Assembly (NCBI RefSeq): GCF_014203605.1
Contig: NZ_JACHJJ010000008.1
Location: 62,001 to 126,000, forward strand
Length of the DNA stretch: 64,000 bases
Direction: 5' to 3'
Source of the DNA: Thiemannella venezuelensis
GTDB taxonomy: Bacteria > Actinomycetota > Actinomycetes > Streptosporangiales > Streptosporangiaceae
Of this stretch, positions 34,653 through 43,302 are shown in pieces. The translations under genes and the position numbers were made by a program. Position 1 is the first letter of the stretch. Each line of letters begins with the position of its first letter. The notes under the pieces are model-generated. The model was not told the origin of the DNA. It made no database searches and saw only the letters and a list, made by a program, of their open reading frames with translations.

Positions 34653-35925
34653 GGCCGTTCCTCGCGGTCCACGCCTCGCGGTGGGCGGCGGACAGCCGGC
34701 GGGCCTCGGCGGCGGCGGCGGCCGGAACCGGTTCGTCCAGCCACGCCGACAGCGTCCGCCGCATCGCGGCCACGAACTCCTCGCCGGGCGGGGTGAGCCC
34801 GCCGTCGGCCAGGAGCGTACCCGTCACCTCGAACGCCGACCGGCGCCAGCGGGCGAACTCGACGTGCGGCCTGAGATCGGGCTCGTGCGCGCGCTGCCGC
34901 CGCCAGAACCCGGCCACGCCGAGGTACGCGTACGCGCCGTGGAGCAGACCGGACAGCGGCCGCGGATCGTCCCGCCACGGCGCGTAGTGCACCCGCTCGT
35001 CCCGCGTCCGCACCTCGGGCCGGACCAGGTGGACGGTGTCCAGCACCGCGCCCAGCTTGGCGTGCTGCACCTCGTGCGCGAACGTGGCGGCCAGCCACCG
35101 TCCGTCCGGCGGCGTGGACATGGCGACCGCGCCGAACCGCGCACCGTCCGAGGCGCTGTCCTGCCCGCGCGCGGGTCCCTTGATCGGGACGAGCACCGGG
35201 ATGATGGCGGCCACCTCCTGGGCGACCGTCCAGTGGTGCCCGGTCAGCATGCGCCAGGCCGCGGTCAGGCAGTCCTGCCAGTGACGCAGCTCGTCCGGGG
35301 AGAGGCGCCCCTCGACGACCTTCCCGGGATCCCACCGGCACGGGTCCAGGTCGTCCACGATCAGCCTCCGCCTCCCGGAGCCGATGCGGTGCAGCGGCTC
35401 CCAGCCCGGCCGCCCGGCCGCTCCGGCCCGGAGGCGCACTCCCCCCACCTCGACCGTCCGGCCGGGTCCCACCCGCAGCGTCACGAGCTCCGACCCGCCG
35501 CCCGGCAGGGTGATCCGCCCGAGGGAGGGGAGCATGATCCTCCCCTGCCGGACGGGGACCGGCGTCTCGCACGCGACGCCCGCCTCGATGGCCGCGGCCG
35601 CCGCGACCGCTCCCAGCTGCGCCGGTTCGAGGGGGTCGCGGATTCCCCGCTTCAGCCGGTACACCGCCCGGTTCGCCCACGCTCCGACCGCCGGGTACCG
35701 CAGCACCCCCTCCACCGCCGCCGGGTCGCGCTTCTCCACCGCCGCGAGCACGTCGAACGCCCGCTCCACGGCCCCGGTCCCGGCCAGGCCGAGCAGTGCC
35801 ATGAGCAGGCCCCTGTGCTTGCTGTCCTCCGCCGCCGCCAGGTGCCGCGCGCCCTCGGCGCCGCCGCCGCCCGCGGCCAGGCGGGACAGGACGTCGCCGG
35901 GCAGCCGGTACGGCCTGAGCTCCAT
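34642..35925 (-). CDS. HEXXH-motif protein of the FxSxx system
   Basis: A 427-residue protein with a metalloprotease-like HEVQH at 284-288 (LAATFAHEVQHAKLGAVLDTV), the hallmark of the HEXXH protein that recurrently accompanies FxSxx precursors. A proteolytic role such as leader removal is suggested by the motif but unproven. AAAGGAG precedes ATG 35925. It lies 23 bp downstream of fxsB, in the same operon. No signal peptide. Confidence 0.85.
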   Translation of the reverse strand: MELRPYRLPGDVLSRLAAGGGGAEGARHLAAAEDSKHRGLLMALLGLAGTGAVERAFDVLAAVEKRDPAAVEGVLRYPAVGAWANRAVYRLKRGIRDPLEPAQLGAVAAAAAIEAGVACETPVPVRQGRIMLPSLGRITLPGGGSELVTLRVGPGRTVEVGGVRLRAGAAGRPGWEPLHRIGSGRRRLIVDDLDPCRWDPGKVVEGRLSPDELRHWQDCLTAAWRMLTGHHWTVAQEVAAIIPVLVPIKGPARGQDSASDGARFGAVAMSTPPDGRWLAATFAHEVQHAKLGAVLDTVHLVRPEVRTRDERVHYAPWRDDPRPLSGLLHGAYAYLGVAGFWRRQRAHEPDLRPHVEFARWRRSAFEVTGTLLADGGLTPPGEEFVAAMRRTLSAWLDEPVPAAAAAEARRLSAAHREAWTARNGLTG

Positions 35926-35948
35926 GGTGCTCCTTTCGGGCAGTCGTT

Positions 35949-37184
35949 TCAGGCGGTCGCCCGGTGGAGGTCCGCGACCAGGCGCGAGCGGATGTGCCCG
36001 ATCAGCCGGTACAGGTCCGCGCAGTACACGGAGGGGTTGAGGAACCCCGTGCCGCTCCGGTACCGGTGGGGGTAGAGGCCCGCGCCGCAGACCCGGCCGA
36101 ACCTGCAGGCGCCGCACGTCTCGCTCAGCGCCTCGCGCCCGAGCTGCCTGGCCACCATCCCGGGGTGGCGCAGCGCGGCGTCGAAGGGATGGTCGACGAC
36201 GTTCAGGCCGGTGGCCGGGGCGCCGTGCCGTACCGCTTTCAGGGAGTCCGTCTGCTCGATCGTGCCGTCGGTCTCGACCACGACGAGGCTGGACGGGGTC
36301 AGCCCGACCGCCTCGCTGGCGGAGCTCCCGCCGAGCAGCAGGTGGATGATCTCGCGGAAGATCCGGACGGCCGGTCCTCCTTCCGCGTCGTACCAGCGGT
36401 CGAAGACCCGCACCAGCCAGTCGGCGTAGGGCGCCCGCTCCGGATCGGGAGGGCGGCCGGGCGGCGGCGCGTCCCAGGTCCCGTGGGGCAGCAGAAAATC
36501 GATCATCGGCGGCTCGAACCCGGCCAGCGCCTCGTACGTCTCGATCGGATCGTTGGCCAGGTCCACCGTGCAGAGCAGCCCGCCGTACAGCCGCCGGTAG
36601 GGCGGGGACATCAGCAGCCGGAGCGCCCGGGCCACCGCCTCGAAGCTGCTCCGGCCGTCCGCGAACCGGCGGTTGCGGTCGTTGGCCCGCGGGCTCCCGT
36701 CGAGGCTCACCCCCACCTTCACGTCGAGTTCGGCGAAGGACCTGAGCGCCGGCTCCTCCAGCAGCACGGCGTTGGTCTGCACGGCCGCGTCCACCGTCAG
36801 CCCGGCTCCGGCCTCCGACCGGACGATCTCCACGATCTTGCCCAGGTAGTCGTGCCCGGCGAGCAGCGGCTCACCGCCGTGCAGGATCACCCGGACCGAG
36901 CCGAGTCCGTGGGCGCGCGCGTGCTCCCGGATCCGCCGCGCCACGGCCGCGACCAGTTCGGGCGCCATGACCATCGGCTGCGACCGCCAGCTCTGGTCCG
37001 CCAGCGTGTAGACGTAGCAGTAGTCGCACGCGAGGTTGCAGCGGCTGTGCACCTTCAGGAGGAACTGCCGGAAGGGATGCGGCCGCCACCCGTTCACCAG
37101 CATCTCGTCCACGTCGAGCGTGGCCGGCCACTCTCGCGATGAGTCTCCCGTGACGAAGGCCACGCTGGCACACCTCGCTTCCAC
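35949..37184 (-). CDS. fxsB: FxsB-type radical SAM/SPASM cyclophane maturase
   Basis: A 411-residue radical SAM enzyme. The cluster motif CNLACDYC (Cys49, 53, 56) is embedded in LLKVHSRCNLACDYCYVYTLADQSWR, diagnostic of FxsB. The SAM-binding GGEP is present (LHGGEPLLAG). The C-terminal SPASM-like region has Cys in CGACRFGRVCGAGLYPHRY and SVYCADL for extra Fe-S ligands. It is expected to crosslink Phe and Ser in the FQS of the FxsA peptide. The GTG start at 37184 is uncertain; ATG 37103 is a shorter alternative. Confidence 0.92.
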   Translation of the reverse strand: MEARCASVAFVTGDSSREWPATLDVDEMLVNGWRPHPFRQFLLKVHSRCNLACDYCYVYTLADQSWRSQPMVMAPELVAAVARRIREHARAHGLGSVRVILHGGEPLLAGHDYLGKIVEIVRSEAGAGLTVDAAVQTNAVLLEEPALRSFAELDVKVGVSLDGSPRANDRNRRFADGRSSFEAVARALRLLMSPPYRRLYGGLLCTVDLANDPIETYEALAGFEPPMIDFLLPHGTWDAPPPGRPPDPERAPYADWLVRVFDRWYDAEGGPAVRIFREIIHLLLGGSSASEAVGLTPSSLVVVETDGTIEQTDSLKAVRHGAPATGLNVVDHPFDAALRHPGMVARQLGREALSETCGACRFGRVCGAGLYPHRYRSGTGFLNPSVYCADLYRLIGHIRSRLVADLHRATA

Positions 37185-37320
37185 GAGCGCTTCACGATGC
37201 TAACCCAGGGACGTCCGGATGAGGAGGGAGGCCGCCCGGGCCCCGGTCCCGGGTCCCGGCCTCGGGCCGGGCCCGGACGGGCCGTTGACCGGCGGGCGGA
37301 TCGCTGTTGCACTGAGCGTC

Positions 37321-38118
37321 ATGGCGAGGACTCTCTCCGTGGCCGCCTGGCTGGTGATGACGCTGGCCGCGGGCACGTCCGCGGCCGGGCCGGACCGGGC
37401 CGACGAGGTGCGCTACGACGGCTCCCTGATCTCACCCCCACCGGCCCCGCCCGCCCCGGTCCCGCCCGCCCTGGTCGCCGACCGCACCTCCCGCGCCCGG
37501 CACGGCACCGTCCTGACCGCCAACGACGGCCGGGTGCTCTCCCTGGCGGACAAGACCGGCAACCTCTTCCTGCGCTTCCCCGCCGGGAGCTGCCCGGCGG
37601 CCCCCTGCCCCCAGGCGGTCGTCCGGCCGGCCGGCTCCGAGGCGCTGGTGCCGCGGGAGGGGACGGGACGGTTCAGCTTCGGCGCCGACCTGAGGCTGAC
37701 CTCCGAGCCGTCGCCCGCCGCCGGGATGAACGTGTGGCAGTTCGGCCTGGCCGGCGACGGCCGCAGCCAGTGGAAGCTCCAGGTGGACCACGGCCGTCCC
37801 TCGTGCCGGTGGTCGGACGGCACCCGCACGGTGCTGCTGTCCGCGCACGGGCACCGGCTCGCCGTCGGGCGCTGGTACCGGGTGCGGTGCGCGCGGCTGT
37901 CGCCGGCGCTGTTCGAGATCCGGGTGCTCGACCCGGCGACCGGCGCCCCGGTCGTCCCGCCCGCCCGCGCGCTCGCCGAGCTGGGGGCGATCCTCCCGGA
38001 GGGGTCCGCGCTGGTCGGCGGCAAGCGGGTGCGCGCGGACCAGGCCGACGAGCAGACCGACCAGTTCCACGGCGACCTCGACGAGGTGTACTTCGCCCGG
38101 TCGCGGGCCGTCTTCTGA
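37321..38118 (+). CDS. Secreted LamG/concanavalin-like protein
   Basis: A 265-residue exported protein. The signal peptide is MARTLSVAAWLVMTLAAGTSAAG, followed by a proline-rich linker (SPPPAPPAPVPPAL) and a ~200-residue beta-rich domain (GRFSFGADLRL...GMNVWQFGLAGDGRSQWKLQVDHG...HLDEVYF-like end DLDEVYFARS) resembling a LamG-type jelly roll. It has Cys pairs at GSCPAAPC and SCRW/VRCAR. No catalytic motif is seen; it is probably a carbohydrate- or surface-binding protein. The start has only a weak ribosome site. Confidence 0.7.
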   Translation: MARTLSVAAWLVMTLAAGTSAAGPDRADEVRYDGSLISPPPAPPAPVPPALVADRTSRARHGTVLTANDGRVLSLADKTGNLFLRFPAGSCPAAPCPQAVVRPAGSEALVPREGTGRFSFGADLRLTSEPSPAAGMNVWQFGLAGDGRSQWKLQVDHGRPSCRWSDGTRTVLLSAHGHRLAVGRWYRVRCARLSPALFEIRVLDPATGAPVVPPARALAELGAILPEGSALVGGKRVRADQADEQTDQFHGDLDEVYFARSRAVF

Positions 38119-38251
38119 TCGGCGGCGCGATCCGTCCGGGACCGCGCCGCCGGTGCCGTACGGCCGCCGGGAAACCCTCATGCCGGAGCGGGCCGCGCCG
38201 ATGGGATCCCGACGTGTTGGACCACGCTGCGGCAGAGGAAGGAGGCGGGAC

Positions 38252-39853
38252 GTGGGAGCGGAACCGCTGGCCCTGCTCTTCGCGGTGGCGGCGTCCGTGT
38301 CCGCCACCGTGGCGGTCACCGCCTGGCGCCGCCGCCGGGCGGCCTCCGCGGTCGGCATGCTGGCGGTCGTCTCGGCGGCCATCGCGGAGTGGTCCCTGGT
38401 GAGCGGGATCATGACGCTGACCGGGGACGGCGGCGCCCCCCGCATGTTGTGGGCCCTGCTGTTCCTCGGCGTGTGCCTCGTCCCCCCGGGTTTCCTCTGC
38501 CTGTCGCGGGCCCTGACCGACCGCGGGTGGCGGCTGCGGCGCCGTACCGCCCTCCTGCTGGCGGTCGAACCGCTGACCGTCGTGACCGGGATCGCCACCG
38601 ACCCCTGGCACCACTGGTTCTTCTCCGAAGGCGGGCGCACCCTCGAACCGTCCACGTACACCCCGCTCGTGTGGGTGCACCTGGCCTACAGCTACACCCT
38701 GCTCATGATCGCCACGGTGCGGGTGTTCCGTGCGTGGCTGCGGGGCCCGCGCAGCCAGCGGACGCTGTACGGCCTCACCCTGCTCTCCACCGTGCCCCCG
38801 ACCGCCGGCAACCTCCTCAACGTGGCCGGAGTCGTGCAGGGGGTGGACCTGAGCCCCGTCGGGTTCTGCTTCACCGTGGTCGTGTCCTACTGGCTCTTCG
38901 TCCGCCGGTCGCTGCACGAACTGGTGCCCGTGGCCCGGCAGAACGTCGTCGACATGATCGACGACATGGTCGTCACCGTGGACCGGTCGGTCCGGATCCT
39001 CGACCTGAACCCGGCGGCGGACCGCCTGGTGCGGCGGCTCTCGCCGGACCTGCCCGACCGGCTGACGGGGCTGCCGATGAACGAGGTGCTCTGCGACGTC
39101 TCCCTCACCGAGGGGACCCGCACCGACCGGATCTACGCGGACTACCTGGGCAGCGGGGTGGATCTCAACGTGCGCGTCAGCCCGATGCACGACGGCCGCG
39201 GCGACCACATCGGCTGGGCCGTGGTCGCCCGCGACATCACCGCGCTCAACCGCCACCGGCGCGAGCTGGAGCGGGCCAACGCCCGCCTGTCCGAGCAGCT
39301 GCGCACCATCGAGGCGCTCCGCTCCGACCTGGCCGAGCAGGCCGTCCGGGACGCGCTGACCGGGCTGCACAACCGCCGCCACCTGATGGACGCCCTGTGC
39401 CGGGAGGTCGAGCGGGCCGGCCGGGAGCGCTCGCCGCTCAGCGTCGCCGTCCTCGACATCGACCACTTCAAGCAGGTCAACGACCGCCACGGGCACCGGG
39501 CCGGCGACCGGGTCCTGGTCCGCTTCGCCGAGCTCCTCACCGCGGGATCCCGCCCGGGCGAGATCGTGGCGCGCCACGGCGGCGAGGAGTTCGTCGTCCT
39601 GTTCCCCGGCGTGACCGGCGAGCACGCGCTCGCGCGGCTGGAGGAGCTGCGCCGGACGGTGGAGGCCGACTCCGTCCGGGCCGACGGCCGCCCGCTCTCG
39701 GTCACCTTCAGCGCGGGCGTCGCCGTCCTCGCTCCCGGGCAGAGTCCCGACGACCTGCTGCACGCCGCCGACCAGGCGCTCTACGCCGCCAAGCGGGGCG
39801 GTCGGAACCGGATCGAACGGGCCGGTCCCGGCCCGTCCACCGCGGCGGCCTGA
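38252..39853 (+). CDS. 7TM-PAS-GGDEF diguanylate cyclase
   Basis: A 533-residue protein. Residues ~5-220 hold seven membrane helices similar to the N-terminal 7TM sensor of some histidine kinases. Next come a PAS-like domain (MIDDMVVTVDRSVRILDLNPAADRLV) with the DITALNRHRRELE exit helix, and a GGDEF domain (DALTGLHNRR, active site RHGGEEF). The I-site reads RPGE instead of RxxD. GTG 38252 is chosen because GGAAGGAGG lies six bases upstream. It is the second cyclic-di-GMP synthase in the window. Confidence 0.88.
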   Translation: MGAEPLALLFAVAASVSATVAVTAWRRRRAASAVGMLAVVSAAIAEWSLVSGIMTLTGDGGAPRMLWALLFLGVCLVPPGFLCLSRALTDRGWRLRRRTALLLAVEPLTVVTGIATDPWHHWFFSEGGRTLEPSTYTPLVWVHLAYSYTLLMIATVRVFRAWLRGPRSQRTLYGLTLLSTVPPTAGNLLNVAGVVQGVDLSPVGFCFTVVVSYWLFVRRSLHELVPVARQNVVDMIDDMVVTVDRSVRILDLNPAADRLVRRLSPDLPDRLTGLPMNEVLCDVSLTEGTRTDRIYADYLGSGVDLNVRVSPMHDGRGDHIGWAVVARDITALNRHRRELERANARLSEQLRTIEALRSDLAEQAVRDALTGLHNRRHLMDALCREVERAGRERSPLSVAVLDIDHFKQVNDRHGHRAGDRVLVRFAELLTAGSRPGEIVARHGGEEFVVLFPGVTGEHALARLEELRRTVEADSVRADGRPLSVTFSAGVAVLAPGQSPDDLLHAADQALYAAKRGGRNRIERAGPGPSTAAA

Positions 39854-39911
39854 CGGGCGGGCGCGGGCGTCCCCGGCGGGACCGCCGGGAGGCGGCCCCG
39901 ACCGGCTTGGA

Positions 39912-42074
39912 TCATGCGCCGGGCGTGCCCGAGACCGGCGCCGCCTCCGGGGTCTGGGCCGCCACCAGGGCCGCGTACCGGCCGCCCCGGGCGAGCAGGC
40001 CCTCGTGGGTCCCCCGTTCCACGATCTGCCCGTCGTCGACCACCAGGATGAGGTCCGCGTCCCGCACCGTGCTCAACCGGTGGGCGATCACGATGCGCGT
40101 CTGGGAGAGCCAGCCGAGATTGGCCTCGATCAGGGCCTCCGTGGTGCTGTCCAGGTGGCTGGTGGCCTCGTCGAGCAGCAGGATCCTCGGCTCGGCGAGC
40201 AGCGCCCGCGCGAGCGCGAGCCGCTGCCGCTGCCCGCCGGAGAGGCCCCCTCCCTCGACGAGCACGGTCTCGTACCCCATCGGCATCGCGCAGATCTCGT
40301 CGTGGATGCAGGCCAGCTCGGCCGCCTGCACGATCCGGTCCATCGGCGCGCCGGGGTCGTTGAGCGCGATGTTCTCCCGGATCGACCCGGTGAACAGCGA
40401 CGGCTCCTGGTTGACCACGCCGAACCGGTGCCGCAGGGATCGGAGGTTGAGCTGCGCCAGCGGCACGCCGTCGTAGCTGATCTGGCCCTCCGCCGGGGTG
40501 TACAGGGCCAGCAGGAGGCGGGCCAGCGTGCTCTTGCCCGCCCCCGACGGACCGACCAGGGCGACCTTCTGCCCCGGCCGGATCGCCACGGAGACGCCGC
40601 GGAGCGTCCACGGCCCGCGCGGGTCGTGCCGGAAGCCGACACCGTGCAGCTCGATCGATCCCCGCAGGTTGAGCACCTCGATGCCGGTGCTCGGCTCGGG
40701 TTGCGAGGCGAGGATGTCCGAGAGGCGGTCGAAGTGCGCCCCGGCCTGCTGGAGTCCCTGCAGGCTGGTCATGAGCGAGGCGACGGGCGTGAGCGCGGCG
40801 GCGGCGACGGCGTTGAGCGCCAGCAGGGCGCCCAGCGTGAGCTCGCCGTCGAGCACCCGCCACGCCCCGATCCACAGCAGCCCGAGCGGGGCGAGCAGAC
40901 GCAGGGCGCCGAGTGCGGCATCCAGCAGCCCCTGGGTGAGACCGCCCCGGATGTCGGCGTTCAGCTGGTCGGTGAAGTGCTCCGACCACTGCTCGACGGC
41001 GCGGTGCTCGGCCCCGGACGCCTTCAGCGTCTCGATGCCGCCGATGGCCTGGACGAGCTGGCTCTGGGTCGCGGAGAAGGCGGCGAGCTCCTCCTGGGTG
41101 AGGCGGCCGACCCTGCGGGCGGTGGCCAGGAGCAGGAGCACCTGCAGGCCCGCGACGCCGAGCAGGCAGGCGCCGATGACGGGGTCCCAGGCGAACACCA
41201 GGATCAGGTAGCCGAGGGCGAGCGGCCCGTCCAGCAACGCCGACAGGACCTGCCCGGTGAGCATGTCCCGCAGCACCGCCACGCTCCCGGCCCGCGCCAG
41301 CAGGTCGCCCTTGCCGCGCAGCGCGAAGTAGCGGTACGGCAGGGCGACCAGGTGGGAGATCACCCCTGAGGTCAGCTCGGCATCGGCTCCCGCGCGGATC
41401 GCGACCAGCAGGACCGAGCGGAGGTAGCCGACCGCGAACTGCGTCACCGCGGCGAGCGCCAGCCCCAGGCCGAGCACGGACAGCAGCCCGCCGTCCCCGG
41501 CGGGCAGGACCCGGTCCACCAGCGCCTCGGAGAACAGCGGCAGTGCCAGGCCGAGCAGTTGCAGCAGCAGCGAGGCCAGCACCACCTGGGCGAGCAGGCC
41601 CTTCCTCCGCATCAGCAGGGCTCGGACGAAGCCCCGGCGCCAGGCCTGCCCGGCGCTGGAGCGGCCCGTCCGGAAGCCCGGCCCCGGCTCGAAGGCGAGC
41701 AGCACGCCGGTGAAGCCCTCGTCGAACTCCTCCGCCGTGAGCCTCCGGCGCCCGCGGGACGGATCGACGATGTGGACCTGCTCCGGCGACCACCGCTCGA
41801 CGACCACGAAGTGGTTGAACTCCCAGTGGACCACCGCGGGCATCGGCACGCGCGCGAGGTCCTCCGGGGCCAGCGAGAAGGCCCGCGCCTTCAGCCCGCA
41901 CTCCTTGGCCCCCTCCAGCAGCGATTTCGCGCTGAGACCGTCCCGGCCGATCTGGAGCCGGTCGGTGACCTCCTGGAGGGAGACCCGGTGGCCGTGGTGG
42001 GTGAGGACCATCGCCAGGCACGCGGCCCCGCACTCGGTGGCGGTGTTCTGCAGCACGACGGGAACGCGCCTCAC
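39912..42074 (-). CDS. Peptidase C39 domain ABC transporter (peptide processing and export)
   Basis: A 720-residue bifunctional exporter. The N-terminal C39 protease has Cys15 in TECGAACLAMVL, His in VVHWEFNHFVVVE and Asp in VDPSRGRR; these proteases cut after double-glycine leaders. Six membrane helices follow, then an ATPase with Walker A GPSGAGKST, signature LSGGQRQRLALARALL, Walker B LLLDEATSHLD and IAHRLST. The GTG start overlaps the stop of the 61-residue stub (GTGA). Last gene of the ATP-grasp RiPP operon. Confidence 0.92.
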   Translation of the reverse strand: MRRVPVVLQNTATECGAACLAMVLTHHGHRVSLQEVTDRLQIGRDGLSAKSLLEGAKECGLKARAFSLAPEDLARVPMPAVVHWEFNHFVVVERWSPEQVHIVDPSRGRRRLTAEEFDEGFTGVLLAFEPGPGFRTGRSSAGQAWRRGFVRALLMRRKGLLAQVVLASLLLQLLGLALPLFSEALVDRVLPAGDGGLLSVLGLGLALAAVTQFAVGYLRSVLLVAIRAGADAELTSGVISHLVALPYRYFALRGKGDLLARAGSVAVLRDMLTGQVLSALLDGPLALGYLILVFAWDPVIGACLLGVAGLQVLLLLATARRVGRLTQEELAAFSATQSQLVQAIGGIETLKASGAEHRAVEQWSEHFTDQLNADIRGGLTQGLLDAALGALRLLAPLGLLWIGAWRVLDGELTLGALLALNAVAAAALTPVASLMTSLQGLQQAGAHFDRLSDILASQPEPSTGIEVLNLRGSIELHGVGFRHDPRGPWTLRGVSVAIRPGQKVALVGPSGAGKSTLARLLLALYTPAEGQISYDGVPLAQLNLRSLRHRFGVVNQEPSLFTGSIRENIALNDPGAPMDRIVQAAELACIHDEICAMPMGYETVLVEGGGLSGGQRQRLALARALLAEPRILLLDEATSHLDSTTEALIEANLGWLSQTRIVIAHRLSTVRDADLILVVDDGQIVERGTHEGLLARGGRYAALVAAQTPEAAPVSGTPGA

Positions 42075-42256
42075 GCCGGGCCCCCGATCCGTGCCAGCAG
42101 CACCAGCGCGAACGCGGCCGCCGCCACGGCCAGGAGCGCGACCACCGCCCACAGCGCCCACAGCGTGCCCGTCCTGATCATCAGGGGGGTACGGCTCCGC
42201 CGCTGCGCGGAGCCGTACCGGCGCAGCGTCTCCTCCCGGAAGATCCCGCGGCTCAC
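42071..42256 (-). CDS. 61-residue membrane stub resembling the N-terminus of HlyD
   Basis: A small protein overlapping both neighbours by four bases (GTGA at each end). Residues 1-27 (SRGIFREETLRRYGSAQRRS) match the cytoplasmic start of HlyD-family export partners, followed by one membrane helix (~28-56) and then the stop. The periplasmic part of HlyD is absent. It may be a degenerate remnant or a minimal partner of the C39 exporter. The two overlaps indicate maintained translation. Confidence 0.75.
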   Translation of the reverse strand: MSRGIFREETLRRYGSAQRRSRTPLMIRTGTLWALWAVVALLAVAAAAFALVLLARIGGPA

Positions 42257-43302
42257 GACCAGTGCCACTCGATCGAGGCCTGGCCGCGGCGCTCGGCCAG
42301 CCACTCCGCGAACGCGACCCGGCCGGCCGCCGCCAGGGTCGGCCCGTCCGGCGAGGCGGCCGTCCGCTCCAGGACGGTCCCGGCGAGGAAGGTCCCGCCC
42401 TGCGCCACAGGTCCGACGACGGTTCCTCCGGCGGCCTCCCCGAGCGGTCCGGGCAGCTCGAAGGCGAAGCGCTCGGCGAGCGTCGTCTCGATCCCGCCGC
42501 CCGCCGCGAGGGCGGCCAGCGCCGCGCCGAGGGACCCCTCGGCGCCCGCCGTCCCCCCGGGTGCTCCGGCCCGGTCGCCGGCGGTCTCCCGCAGGAGTGC
42601 CGCGCCGGCGGCGACGGCCCTCTCGGATCCGGTGATCCAGACCGCGCGGACCCGGTCGAACGCCTCGGGGCGCGCGGCCAGGCGGGCCGGGCCGAGCTCG
42701 GCCTCCTTGCGGCGGCGGAAGCCCCGGCGCCGGGCGATCCCGCCGATGTAGGCCTCGAACTGCTGGGGGGTCATGCCCGTCTCCTCCAGCCAGGCCAGCG
42801 TCGCCGCGCGGTCGTGCAGGCCCCGGCCCCTGCGGAACTCGTCCGCCGCGGCCTGCAGGTCCTCGTCGGGGACCGGCCCGTCGTCCCGCTGGACCTCGTT
42901 GAGGATCAGGCACTGGTCGACGATCTCGTCGTGCGGCGTCGTGTCCCGGCGCGAAAGGGAGCGGATCATGGTCAGGGCCTGGGCGACCGAGAGGTGCACC
43001 TCGTCCACGGTGACCAGCTGGCCCGCCGCCCAGTGCGTGGAGTGGTCGACCAGCCAGGGCACCCCGTCGTCGGCCTGCGCGGTGAGCGCGACCGTCCCGC
43101 CCTCGGGGTCCTCGATGAGGAGGTCGAAGTCGACCACCGGGGTGCCGGGCCGCTCGTCGACGACGAGCTCGGCCCGGAGACCGGGGTGGGCGGCCGCCCA
43201 GGCGGCGGCGGCCGTACGCGCCTCGTGCACGCGGGCGCGCCGGCGGGGCAGGCCGCGCAGCAGCCGCACGCCGGACTCCAGTGCCGTCGCGAAGTCACTC
43301 AT
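42253..43302 (-). CDS. Putative peptide maturation protein (PpiC/SurA-related)
   Basis: A 349-residue cytoplasmic protein. The middle (VPDEDLQAAADEFRRGRGLHDRAATLAWLEETGMTPQQFEAYIG) resembles the parvulin/SurA-type chaperone segment found in the 'putative peptide maturation system' family that accompanies double-glycine precursors. The N-terminal ~130 residues form a separate alpha/beta part of unknown function. ATG 43302 overlaps the ATP-grasp stop (ATGA). Precursor binding or folding is inferred. Confidence 0.7.
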   Translation of the reverse strand: MSDFATALESGVRLLRGLPRRRARVHEARTAAAAWAAAHPGLRAELVVDERPGTPVVDFDLLIEDPEGGTVALTAQADDGVPWLVDHSTHWAAGQLVTVDEVHLSVAQALTMIRSLSRRDTTPHDEIVDQCLILNEVQRDDGPVPDEDLQAAADEFRRGRGLHDRAATLAWLEETGMTPQQFEAYIGGIARRRGFRRRKEAELGPARLAARPEAFDRVRAVWITGSERAVAAGAALLRETAGDRAGAPGGTAGAEGSLGAALAALAAGGGIETTLAERFAFELPGPLGEAAGGTVVGPVAQGGTFLAGTVLERTAASPDGPTLAAAGRVAFAEWLAERRGQASIEWHWS

